A DNA stretch of 33,548 nt from Reclinomonas americana ATCC 50394 (lineage: Eukaryota; Jakobida; Jakobea; Jakobida): positions 19,105 to 52,652 of the forward strand of contig PS015707.1 in NCBI GenBank assembly GCA_048213135.1. The letters are read 5' to 3'. Position 1 is the stretch's first letter. Every line of letters begins with the position of its first letter. This document shows positions 18,490 through 28,898 of this stretch, in pieces. The notes below the pieces were generated by a model that saw only the letters and a program-made list of their open reading frames with translations, was not told the DNA's origin and made no database searches. The position numbers were made by a program, and so were the translations under genes.

Positions 18490-20243
18490 ATGCGTCGTGG
18501 GAGCGCAGGAGCCTCTTCCTCTGGGAAGCGAGACAAGCGATCAAGTAAACAGTCAGCAGCACCTCCACCAACAGCAGCTGCAGCAAGTGAAGAAGAGCAG
18601 GCAGGCATTGACACGCGATCATCGAAGGTTCTTCCTCTCTCCCTGAATGTGTGTGAGAGTGCACAGCTCACGCACACTCTTGTGTGAGTGCAGTCGCCCA
18701 CAGCACTCGTTGAGCCGCTGCTTAACAACGTACTAGGCGAGACACGCGCTGACTATTGGGCACGCATCGCGCCCTCACCAGAGTACACGTGCGTGCATGC
18801 ATGCATGCATCTCTCTCGCTCTCTTTCTGTCTGTGAGACTGAGGTAAGGCGACTGCAGGTGGCACCTGCGACTCCGACCACGCCTGCCCATTGGACGACT
18901 ACTGTTGTACTTGCACGAGAAGGCGGCGCCGTTTGCGGGAAGCTGTGCGAGTTGGGAAGGCGTGCGAGCAGTGATTGCGCAATGGGCGGTGTTGCTTGTC
19001 GTGCAGGCTGTGCTGGTGTATCGCTCGACGTTTCTGGGATGGGGCTTGATGGCGCTGGGTGTCTTCTTTCAGGTACACGATTGAGGAGGGGGGGCGAAGG
19101 AGAAGGCTGCGCAGTGCGTGAAAGTGATTGTGAAATCGATGATGTGCAGTGGCAGGAGCTGAATGTGTCGCGACCTGAGTTCCCCGACGAGCGGTTCCTG
19201 GTGCGCGACATGATGCGCGAGGAGTATGATGTGGACGAGGTGGCAGAGTCGCCGCTGCTGCCGTTTTGTGCGTGTGCACACGCCTTCTTTTCTTCGATGT
19301 GCGTTGCATGTGGCTGATATGAGTGAGGGGTATGCAGTGGAATCGCGCATTCGACGAACGTCGGTGGCGCTGACGCCGCTGCACATGTGCAACGTCGTGC
19401 TGAAGGTGGCCCCGGTGGCCTTGGTGTGTCTGGCAATCGGTTGGCCGGCTGGCAAGGGCATGGTGAGTGACGCGCGAATCCGTTGTCATGGTGTGCATGA
19501 GTGCCGATCCTCCTTCCTCTCCTTCAGGTTAGAGGAGTTGTTAACGCCATTGGAATTACCCTGCTGCTCGGCGACGCGTGCTGGCCTTACCTGCACCAAG
19601 ACACGTACGGACTGCCGTCGAGACGGTGCGAGTCGCCGTTGCAGGCGCTGCTCACCATAGGCGTGTTTGCACGCGATGCTCCGGCCTTGTGCGCCCTCGG
19701 CGCCTTTATCGTCCTCGTGTCGTGGCGGTGCTTTTTGCAGTTGCGCACGCACACACCATCGCATGTCACCTCGGTGGTCAGCGAATGCGTGCCCATTCCC
19801 TGGTTTTTTGCAGGTACACGGTGAGCACGCGAGTCTACGACAAGTGCATGCCGGTGCAGCTGCGTGCCACCGCTCCGATGGTTCTCCTGAGCCAAATCCA
19901 CCCCGGCTTCCAACATGGCTTCTTCACCGCACCCTCGCCACCGCCCACCGGCGAACGGCAACGCCTCACCTGCGTCTCCACCTCGCACGTCCTCGACTAC
20001 ATCTTCGTGGCCGTCGTGTGGACCGCCTTTGCCGCCCTCGCCTACCGCGCCTCACCGTTCGCCTACAAGGCCGTCATCGGCGTCGCCCTCGGCCTCTTCC
20101 TCACACGACCTTCGTACGATCCCGACCTGCACTCACTCGCCACGCTCAAGGCCTCCATTAAGAAGTGGTACTGGTGGCTCGGCTATGCACTGCTGGCGGC
20201 CGCCGAGTGGGACCTCTTGTCGGCACTCACTCGCGAACCTTGA
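18490..20243 (+). CDS. Multi-pass membrane protein of unknown family, 439 aa
   Basis: Not recognised. Seven exons (18490-18627, 18694-18788, 18859-19072, 19150-19267, 19338-19462, 19528-19727, 19814-20243) sum to 440 codons including the stop, with every phase matching. The N-terminus is a hydrophilic Ser/Lys/Ala-rich tail of about 50 residues (MRRGSAGASSSGKRDKRSSK). About seven or eight hydrophobic stretches follow, including AVIAQWAVLLVVQAVLVY, VVLKVAPVALVCLAIGW, GVVNAIGITLLLGDACW, ALCALGAFIVLVSW, DYIFVAVVWTAFAALAY, YKAVIGVALGLFL and WYWWLGYALLAAAEWDLL. A hydrophilic acidic loop (ERFLVRDMMREEYDVDEV) lies between membrane segments. No catalytic or transporter signature was seen. Strong phase consistency across six introns makes it a real gene. 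The start ATG at 18490 is the first in frame after the preceding polyA signal. Its stop is only 43 bp before GSTZ1. Confidence 0.85.
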
Positions 20244-20286
20244 GCTGTCCTGTGAACACCCGCCCAACAATAGTGAAAAAGCAATC

Positions 20287-21190
20287 ATGGGAGAGGTGGT
20301 GTTGTACTCGTACTGGCGAAGCAGCTGCTCGTGGCGTGTGCGGTCTGTGTGCTCTCTCGCACACTCACTTAGAGGGATGCTCATCCTCACTGCATGCACA
20401 GCATTGCACTGGCCTTCAAAGACATTTCATACAAGTACGTCGGTGTGAACCTGTTGACAGGCGAGCAGGTCAGCACTGTGTTGTCTCAGTGTGTGTGAGT
20501 GTGTGTGAGAGAGAACTGAGAGAGGGAGAGTTCCCTGCACAGAAATCACCGGAGTATTTGGCCAAGAATCCCGCCGGACTGCTTCCGAGTCTCGAGATCG
20601 ATGGCACTCTGTTGGCCGAGTCTGCGGCCATTCTTGAGTACTTGGAGGAGACTCGGTGGGCACGCCCCCTCTCTCTCTCTTTCTCTCACTGATCCCCTCT
20701 CCTTCCCTCACTGTGCCCCTGCAGTCCCGAGCCTCCGTTGTTCCCGGCCGATCCCAAGGACAAGGCCGTGGTGCGACAGCTGTGCTACCTCATCATGGCC
20801 GACATTCAGCCACTGCAGAACTTGTCAGTGATCAACAAGGTGCTGTTTTGGCAGGGCGGGCCTGTGGTGTTTGGCAACTCACTGCTGCGCGGACAGGTGG
20901 CGGCTGAGTGCGGCGCGGAGAGCAAGGAACCGTGGGCGCGTTTCTGGATCGAGCGCGGACTGACGGCCTTTGAGGAGATTCTCCGCCGCACCGCCGGGCG
21001 CTACTGCTTTGGCGATGAGGTGACCATGGCGGATCTGTTCCTGCTGCCGCAAATCTACAACGCCAAGCGCTTCAAGGTGGACCTGACGCCGTTCCCGCTC
21101 ATCACCGGCATTGTCGGTCGCCTGGAGGAGTTGCCCGCGTTCCAAGCTGCCGACCCTGCCGCGCAGCCCGACGCACCACCCTCGTCGTGA
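20287..21190 (+). CDS. GSTZ1: Maleylacetoacetate isomerase / glutathione S-transferase zeta
   Basis: Converts maleylacetoacetate to fumarylacetoacetate in tyrosine and phenylalanine catabolism using glutathione as cofactor; cytosolic. Four exons (20287-20342, 20402-20468, 20543-20655, 20725-21190) give 233 aa, against 216 in human. The N-terminus has the zeta-class active-site motif SSCSWRVR. The thioredoxin-like domain continues NPAGLLPSLEIDG and LLAESAAILEYLEETR. The C-terminal helical domain has IQPLQNLSVI, GDEVTMADLFLLPQIYNAK and FKVDLTPFPLI, all close to human GSTZ1. An insertion of about 17 residues after QNLSVI (KVLFWQGGPVVFGNSLL region) explains the extra length. It lies 43 bp downstream of the membrane-protein gene on the same strand and converges on the GNAT gene (88 bp between stops). 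Confidence 0.96.
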
Positions 21191-21278
21191 AGCCTTCCTC
21201 TCTCAGTCTCTCTCACTCTCCCCTCCGTCACCGACACCTGAGAGCTGTCGAGTACAACAAGCAAGATACACCATGCTT

Positions 21279-22216
21279 TCATCTGCCCTTCTCATCACCC
21301 TCCAGCGCCTTGCGCAACCACGTGCGACTGTGGCCGGCAAAGTAGTCGTCGATGCGCCCAATGTCGTCGTAGCCGAGACGCCGGTAGAACTCAGGCGCCT
21401 GAAAGTCAAACGTGTCGACTACAGCGCGTCGACATCCGCGCTGCCTCGCCAGCGACTCGAGTCGCCGCAGCACCTCCGAGCCCATTCCGCGTCCGCGCAT
21501 CGACTCGTCCACCCACACCATCTTCACCTGCAAGTCGCCGCCCAGTGTCACGCCCGTGGCCGCAGCCACGAGCCTCCCACGTTCGCGTACTAGCACGCCT
21601 GCGTCCACGTAGCGCCACGCAAAGCCCACAGCCTCGGTGGCGTGCGCCGAGAGTCCCTCGTTGATCACACGCGCGTCCTCGGCCGACACGCGATTCACCG
21701 ACTCGACTACAGTGTCGGGCGACAAGTGCTGTCGCTCCAGCATGTGCTGCACTGCGGCTGCGTTCGTGGGCAAGCGATCGGGGGCGCTTGGACAAGTCGC
21801 CTCCAATCGCTGCAGTTCCTCTTCCCATTGCGCGTGGCGCTGGAGGAAGCGACGACGGGCGAAGCAGTAGGGGACGAGAGAGAGGCCGAGTGTGCAAAAG
21901 GCGAAGAGCAGACCGCAGGCCAGTGGGCCTTGCAGCTCCTCGTGGGCGCGAGGTTCGTGCGAGAGGTGCGTGCGTCGGCGTCGCTGTGTGGTGTCGGGCG
22001 ATTCCTGTGCATGTGTGGGTGGTGATGAGAGGGCGTGCCAGGGAGAGCACACACACACACACACACTCGTGTGCCACGCACAGGGGATGGGGGCAGCTGG
22101 ATCGCTCTTTGTTGATGATCATCATCGTCTTCGTCTTCGTTTTCGCCAGTGTGATGCAGCAGTGAGCGACGCAGCTGCTCGGTGACCTTGTCGACGCTGT
22201 CGCTGGCGTGCGTCAT
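21279..22216 (-). CDS. Membrane-anchored GNAT N-acetyltransferase
   Basis: Two exons (22216-22082, 22004-21279) joined by a 77-nt intron in phase 0 give 286 aa. Residues 1-70 are hydrophilic, with an acidic stretch (ENEDEDDDDHQQ) and a basic patch (QRRRRTH). A single hydrophobic segment follows (GPLACGLLFAFCTLGLSLVP), then FARRRFLQRH, predicting one membrane helix with a basic flank. The C-terminal 120 residues are a GCN5-related acetyltransferase domain with VKMVWVDESMRGRGMGSEVL (the RGxGxG acetyl-CoA loop), RAVVDTFDFQAPEFYRRLGY and DDYFAGHSRTWLRKAL. That sequence style is typical of small bacterial GNATs. The substrate is unknown. The soluble domain may be of bacterial origin, but the intron and membrane anchor show it is a resident eukaryotic gene. 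It is head to tail with the scaffold gene (stop at 22347, 130 bp upstream). Confidence 0.88.
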
Positions 22217-22321
22217 GTCAGTGCGTTCTTCACTCTCTTCTCTCACACTTTCCGAAACACGACACAACACAAAGAAGCGCAGACGGAGGACGACGAAGTC
22301 TGAATGGCTACAAAAAAGAAA

Positions 22322-22340
22322 CTGCTGCTGCTGCTGCTGC
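22322..22340. repeat. (CTG)6 trinucleotide repeat
   Basis: Six CTG units (CAG on the - strand) just past the stop codon of the scaffold gene, in its presumed 3' UTR. Confidence 0.9.
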
Positions 22341-22346
22341 TTCGGC

Positions 22347-25300
22347 TCAGCGCAGTGGAGGAACACCGCTGGCAAACGGTGCCGTTGACTGTGATGGTGG
22401 TGGCACTGGCGATGCTGCTGATGGTGCGGCAGCACGAAGCGTCTCCACGGCTGGCGTGCTGTCGCCGCGCGAGTGGTACGGTACGACAGCCGGTGGTGCG
22501 GCCGCCGGCGACATGGACAACATGGGCGGCACACCAATCGGGCTGGCAGTGGACAACGGCGAGTGCACCGGGGGTGGCACCGGCGACGCGTAGGTCGCCG
22601 TGTAGGGCCCAGCGGTGGCGACCGGAGCAACGTGATACGAGGCGGCTGGTGCTACTTGTGTCCGCACGGGGTCGGAGATCGACGACACTTGCGGAGGCAG
22701 TGGCGCCTGATACGGCGTCACTGTGGGGACTGCCGGTGGCGGCGGCGGCGGTGCGTAGTACGACGGCGGACCCGCTGGAGTCGGTGTCGCGTACACCGCA
22801 GCAGGTGGCGCTCCGTAAGGGAGTGACACAGGCGGCGGCACGGCCGCAAACGCAGCCGGGGCCGGTGCATCGCTGTGCGGCGGCGGTGGCACACTGGAGA
22901 GAGTTGACGGAGCCGAGTTGACTGCCGACGCCGGTGGCTGGCCGGGCGCATACGACACCACAGGCTGCGCGCTACCGTACAGATCTCCAGCCGGCAGTGA
23001 TGATGGTGGAGGCACATAAGAGTGATCGGCAAATGCGGGCGGTTCATGATGGTCGTCGTGAGCGGCCGGGGGTGCGTGCTCCGGCACCAATGACAGCGGC
23101 TGCGCCGGCACCGGTGAGAGCGGCTGATCGATGGCGTAATGTTGCTGCGCAGGCGGAGACAAAGGATCTGCGCGACGAGCGACATGAGAGTGAGCACAAC
23201 GCATGCACGGGAAGAAAGCGAAAGTCACCAACTGACCATGGAACTCGGGTACGCTGTCTGGGTTGCGCAACACGTCCGCCAGGCGCTTCGCCCAGCCTGG
23301 TCCCATCGGCTTTGTCTTGTCGGGGCCGCGCTTGGCTTCATCCTGTGGCACCGCAACAGGTGACATTTCGGTACTGCGCGAGCGAGACACACACAGGGAC
23401 GCACCAGCCACTGCAGCTTTTGTCGCATGCGCCACGCGCGCACGCGGATCGGCGTGTATGGGAAGCGTCCCTCAACCACAGTGCTGTGCTCCAGTGCGAC
23501 TTGCAGACCGAGAACAAAGTCGGTGGGGTTCACCGGTGACACAAAGTCGTAGGTGCGTTGCCGGGCGACCTGATGCAACACGCTAATGAGAAGCCGGTTC
23601 CGCTGCACGCCATGCGCAAATCACATACCACCGAGAAGCAGTTCCACGGAGTGCGGCGGAACGTGGCCCACGGACCGCTCTTCTTGAAGTTCTTGGTGTA
23701 CGGTCCGAGAACCACGTAGCGAATCTGATTCAGCGGGATCACACGGTTCGGTGCCTTGTTGTGCGGGCCTGCAAATTCAACAAGTGAGTGACAAGCCACC
23801 GACAATGCAAGCCTGCTCCAGGGCACCCACCAAAGCGCAGCGACTGCCCGTCGTTAGACAGCTTTACGTAGCGACGCTGGACCTTGTTCTTGCGGAAGGC
23901 GACCTTGTCCACGACCACACCCTGCTTCGCCACCTGGATGTACCGCTCGCTGCGGTCGTGCAGCAACTGGAGATCATGTGTGGAGGAGACTGCGCGGGAG
24001 ACTCAAGTCAATAAAAATGACCCGTACTTTTGATCGTACCACGTCCCAAAACAACGCAACATGATGACGGCGGGGCCAATCGCGGCGGTGGGACCGGTTC
24101 CGGCTCTGGCTCCGGCTCCGGCTCCAATACCGGCTCCGGTTCTGGTTCAGGCTCCGGCTGCTGCGGCGGCACCTCTGTAATCAAAAAAAGAGAGTCAGAG
24201 TCAGATGGAGTCGCCATGAGAGGGGGGAAGCAGACAACCGCGTACGGAACCTGGTACTGGCGGCGGAATCGGTCTTGGGTACGCGTACCGCATGTCGTAG
24301 ATGGCCGGTTGTGGAGGATGCGTGCCGTGTGGCGGGCTGGCGAGTGCACGTGCGGGTGGCGATGCCGACTGGGGGATCGAATGATGCGAGACAGGCGGCA
24401 CCTCACCACTGTGGCCACTCTCGGAATCGCGGTTGTGGCCATTGATGTCGGGCTGCACGAGCAGAGGAGTGAGTGAGGAACGATTACAACAACAATGAAA
24501 GCAATGCAAGCAAACATACCTCCACCGCTCGTGCCATCTCATCGTCATAGTCGAGCAAGTGCTGCGACGGGTGGTGGCCGTGTGGGTCGGCAGTGGCATG
24601 CAGCGGCGACGACAAATGATACACCATGCCGTCGCTGGCTACCTGCGGAGCCACGTCACCATTGTTATGGTGGTAGCCCTGGTCGTACTCATTGCCGTAC
24701 ATGTCGTCATCGTGCGGCGTGCGGTACTCGTCGCCAGCACCACCATACGGCTGCTGACCGTGATGCTGATACTCGTCGTCATTGTAGCCGCCTGTCTGGA
24801 AACCAGAAGCGGCCTCTGCGGCAGCGGCAGCAGCAGCTGCTGCGGCATAGTCGTCCTGCACCGGATACGGTGGTGAATTCGGCTGCGCCGGTCGCTGCAG
24901 GCGAGGGCCGGCCGACGGAACGCGAGTCGGCGACCGTGAACCCTGCCGCCGACTGCGTGCCAGCATACTGAGATTGNNNNNNNNNNNNNNNNNNNNNNNN
25001 NNNNNNNNNNNNNNNNNNNNNNNNNNNNNNNNNNNNNNNNNNNNNNNNNNNNNNNNNNNNNNNNNNNNNNNNNNNNNNNNNNNNNNNNNNNNNNNNNNNN
25101 NNNNNNNNNNNNNNNNNNNNNNNNNNNNNNNNNNNNNNNNNNNNNNNNNNNNNNNNNNNNNNNNNNNNNNNNNNNNNNNNNNNNNNNNNNNNNNNNNNNN
25201 NNNNNNNNNNNNNNNNNNNNNNNNNNNNNNNNNNNNNNNNNNNNNNNNNNNNNNNNNNNNNNNNNNNNNNNNNNNNNNNNNNNNNNNNNNNNNNNNNNNN

Positions 25301-28300
25301 NNNNNNNNNNNNNNNNNNNNNNNNNNNNNNNNNNNNNNNNNNNNNNNNNNNNNNNNNNNNNNNNNNNNNNNNNNNNNNNNNNNNNNNNNNNNNNNNNNNN
25401 NNNNNNNNNNNNNNNNNNNNNNNNNNNNNNNNNNNNNNNNNNNNNNNNNNNNNNNNNNNNNNNNNNNNNNNNNNNNNNNNNNNNNNNNNNNNNNNNNNNN
25501 NNNNNNNNNNNNNNNNNNNNNNNNNNNNNNNNNNNNNNNNNNNNNNNNNNNNNNNNNNNNNNNNNNNNNNNNNNNNNNNNNNNNNNNNNNNNNNNNNNNN
25601 NNNNNNNNNNNNNNNNNNNNNNNNNNNNNNNNNNNNNNNNNNNNNNNNNNNNNNNNNNNNNNNNNNNNNNNNNNNNNNNNNNNNNNNNNNNNNNNNNNNN
25701 NNNNNNNNNNNNNNNNNNNNNNNNNNNNNNNNNNNNNNNNNNNNNNNNNNNNNNNNNNNNNNNNNNNNNNNNNNNNNNNNNNNNNNNNNNNNNNNNNNNN
25801 NNNNNNNNNNNNNNNNNNNNNNNNNNNNNNNNNNNNNNNNNNNNNNNNNNNNNNNNNNNNNNNNNNNNNNNNNNNNNNNNNNNNNNNNNNNNNNNNNNNN
25901 NNNNNNNNNNNNNNNNNNNNNNNNNNNNNNNNNNNNNNNNNNNNNNNNNNAGCTCAGAAATGCTCGGGCCCGAGCCACGCGAGGAGGCCACGGCGGCAGC
26001 CGCAGCGGCAGCAACACGCTGGGGAGAGCGCGCGCTGCGCTGCGGGCTTCCACGACCACTGGTGTTGCCACCGGCACCGCCGGCGCGCATGCCAGGCGGT
26101 GACGGCGAGCGACGGCCCGACTGACCACCCAACGGTTCCTCGCGAGTCAGCGTCACCGCCAGACGCGCAAAGCGGTGCAGACGCGAGCCGTCGTGCGTTC
26201 CATAAAAGTACAAACACAAGTAGCGTCCGACGAGCGTGTCGCGGAACGAGAACGTCTGCGCCGTCTCGTCGTGCTCGGCCGGGCACTCGATGCGCCAATC
26301 CGACTCGATCGTACGGAAGCCAAAGGCTGCGTTCTCCGAGGTCGAAATGAGGCACTTGGTGGGGCATCCACGCGGTCCCGACGGCGTCACATGCACGGTG
26401 ATGACGCCCGGATGCTGCTTCGAGCCGCCAGCTCCACGCTTCAGCTCGAGGACGCACGACGAGCAGTCGTTGCGTGAAATGTTGGTGGTCCAGAAGGGAT
26501 TCTCATTGCGCAAGTTGCGCGGCTGTGCCGACTCGCCCGACGACACGCGCAGCACCGTCTGGCACCCGCTTCCCGACGCCGAAATCACCGTCTTCACCAT
26601 GTTGGAGGTCACCAGGTGCGACGCGCCGCTCTTGGAGGTGGCCGGCGCGAGACCGGTCGGCGACGGACTGCGCGGACGGCCTGCAGCAGCAGCACGCGCA
26701 CCAGTGGGTGGCGATGCCGGAGCCGCCGCTGCCTGTCGCTGTGCCGGTTGCGGTTGCGACGAGTAGCCCTGCGATCGAGNNNNNNNNNNNNNNNNNNNNN
26801 NNNNNNNNNNNNNNNNNNNNNNNNNNNNNNNNNNNNNNNNNNNNNNNNNNNNNNNNNNNNNNNNNNNNNNNNNNNNNNNNNNNNNNNNNNNNNNNNNNNN
26901 NNNNNNNNNNNNNNNNNNNNNNNNNNNNNNNNNNNNNNNNNNNNNNNNNNNNNNNNNNNNNNNNNNNNNNNNNNNNNNNNNNNNNNNNNNNNNNNNNNNN
27001 NNNNNNNNNNNNNNNNNNNNNNNNNNNNNNNNNNNNNNNNNNNNNNNNNNNNNNNNNNNNNNNNNNNNNNNNNNNNNNNNNNNNNNNNNNNNNNNNNNNN
27101 NNNNNNNNNNNNNNNNNNNNNNNNNNNNNNNNNNNNNNNNNNNNNNNNNNNNNNNNNNNNNNNNNNNNNNNNNNNNNNNNNNNNNNNNNNNNNNNNNNNN
27201 NNNNNNNNNNNNNNNNNNNNNNNNNNNNNNNNNNNNNNNNNNNNNNNNNNNNNNNNNNNNNNNNNNNNNNNNNNNNNNNNNNNNNNNNNNNNNNNNNNNN
27301 NNNNNNNNNNNNNNNNNNNNNNNNNNNNNNNNNNNNNNNNNNNNNNNNNNNNNNNNNNNNNNNNNNNNNNNNNNNNNNNNNNNNNNNNNNNNNNNNNNNN
27401 NNNNNNNNNNNNNNNNNNNNNNNNNNNNNNNNNNNNNNNNNNNNNNNNNNNNNNNNNNNNNNNNNNNNNNNNNNNNNNNNNNNNNNNNNNNNNNNNNNNN
27501 NNNNNNNNNNNNNNNNNNNNNNNNNNNNNNNNNNNNNNNNNNNNNNNNNNNNNNNNNNNNNNNNNNNNNNNNNNNNNNNNNNNNNNNNNNNNNNNNNNNN
27601 NNNNNNNNNNNNNNNNNNNNNNNNNNNNNNNNNNNNNNNNNTGAGCACGAGTGAACACGCGAAGAGGACAACGGGGACCGCCGTCGACGCAACAGTCACA
27701 TTGCCGGACTGCGGCGTCGGTGATCGCGCGCGCTGAGCAGAGAAACAAGCAAGCATGAAAGAATGAGTCGACGCAAACGACACAATGCCACCAGACACAG
27801 ACACACTCAACAGGGAACTGCACCGGTTGGTACTGCTGCAGCGGCGATCCACCCTGCGTCGGCGACGCACCACGCGGAGGTGCCGAGGCCGCAGGAGGAG
27901 GAGGCGACGAGAATGCCGACTGCTGCTGCTGCGGTGGGGAAGCAGGCGCACCAGCGCCCTGCGATGAGGCACCAGGGTACACTTGATGCAGAGCCGCAGT
28001 GGGCGAGGCCATCTGCAAACAAGTGAGTGAGTGAGGAGAGAGACTGGGAGAGAGAGAGAGAGACTCACTGAGGAGGTGATTGTGCCGGAGTTGACTCGCG
28101 GCACTGCAGACGACTGCGCGCCTCTGTTGGCCTCCTCGGAACGCCTCCGCTGCTCGGCCAATGTCAACAGCTCGTGCTCGCCACGCGCATTCAACGAGCC
28201 CTTCAGCAATGCATCACGCTCGGAAAATGCAAGCTGCAAAACACATGAGTTGCGTGTGCAAGAGAGTGTGAAGAGTGGTGTGGACGAGTGTGCGTACCTT

Positions 28301-28783
28301 TTCAAACGCGGAGAACTTTTCGTTGAGACCGAATCGCAGAGGGCCTGTGTGTGGTGTGTGAGTGGAGAGTGTGTGGTGGAAAATGGCCCGCTTGTGTTAT
28401 GCACAACCGAAAACAAAATCGCGATGGCCACTGTATATGCGTGTGTGTCTCGGCCACTCACTCACTCTCTGTGTGTGTGTGCTGCGACCAGTGCAACGAG
28501 TGTGCGTGTGTTTGTTGTTGTTTGTTGTGCGTGACATGGCGATGTCTCTTGTTCTTTCTTCCGCACCTGTGCCAAACGCGTTGACTCCGCCGCCATTCGC
28601 CGCCGCATTGGAGGAGTTGGGGGAGGTGGCGGAGGGAGGCGATGGAGAGCGTCCACTGCGTGCGCCGGAAGAAACGGGACCGCTGTTTGTGGCAGCAGCC
28701 GCTCTCGAGGAGCGGATCGGGTGCGTCGTCTGCACAGGCATGCCGCCGTTGGCGGAGGCCGACGAGGCCGGTGCGCGGTACAT
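22347..28783 (-). CDS. Large low-complexity scaffold protein with beta-sandwich and PH-like domains
   Basis: Start codon at 28783 (MYRAPASSASANGG). Exons 28783-28567, 28344-28298, 28233-28069 and 28012-27824 join in phase to give a Ser/Pro/Ala-rich head and a charged segment (FGLNEKFSAFEK, SERDALLKGSLN, LTLAEQRRRSEEAN). Sequence is lost in two gaps. Between them (26779-25951) one exon encodes a Cys-containing beta-rich module of about 150 residues (NLRNENPFWTTNISRND, GFRTIESDWRIEC, VGRYLCLYFYGTHDG, FARLAVTL). I read it tentatively as a galactose-binding-like or XRCC1-N-like beta-sandwich. After 24976 come acidic, Tyr- and His-rich sequence, an (EP)n run and a PH-like domain (YIQVAKQGVVVDKVAFRKNK, RRYVKLSNDGQSLRF, VIPLNQIRYVVLGPYTKNF, TYDFVSPVNPTDFVLGLQ). 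The last exon is proline-rich and ends at 22347. A membrane-associated scaffold is plausible, but no function is shown. Confidence 0.78.
24091..24161. repeat. Degenerate 6-bp repeat coding (Glu-Pro)n
   Basis: Tandem GGCTCC/GGTTCC-type hexamers. On the - strand they encode alternating Glu-Pro (EPEPEPEPVLEPEPEPEP) in the scaffold protein, directly upstream of the PH-like domain. Confidence 0.85.
24977..25950. other. Assembly gap, 974 N, inside scaffold gene
   Basis: Run of N between scaffold-gene exons. The flanks are Ser/Pro/Arg/Ala-rich coding sequence (SPQRSARSPQRVAAAA on one side, RRQGSRSPTRVP on the other), so repetitive coding DNA probably caused the gap. Confidence 0.97.
26780..27641. 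other. Assembly gap, 862 N, inside scaffold gene
   Basis: Run of N between the N-terminal exons and the beta-sandwich exon. The upstream flank is a Ser-Pro-containing exon (RARSPTPQSGN) and the downstream flank is Gln/Ala/Pro-rich. Confidence 0.97.
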
Positions 28784-28898
28784 GCTTTTTTTCCTCGCAA
28801 CAAATCGAAAAACAAATGTGCGACGTCGACGTGTCCGGCGGGACGTTGATTGATTTCGGGCTTTGTGCGAGCAAAAGCGACCAACGACAAAAATCGAA
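28784..28898. promoter_or_regulatory. 115-bp bidirectional promoter region
   Basis: The only sequence between the divergent start codons of the scaffold gene (-) and the MGCGAS gene (+). It must hold both 5' UTRs and the core promoters. It is rich in A tracts and CGA. The 12-mer AGCGACCAACGA at 28876-28887 recurs exactly at 29171-29182. No TATA box is obvious. Confidence 0.6.

Noticed and set aside
18859-19317. + strand ORF 18688-19317 (Cys/Gly-rich reading) as the product of the membrane gene
   Set aside because: The alternative phase gives hydrophobic helices, agrees with both flanking introns and has no internal stop within the exon. The Cys/Gly reading is a frame shadow.
24639-27692. Apparent 1,017-aa and other very long ORFs spanning the N runs
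   Set aside because: They exist only because N is translated as X. Just the flanking pieces in one frame match the scaffold protein.
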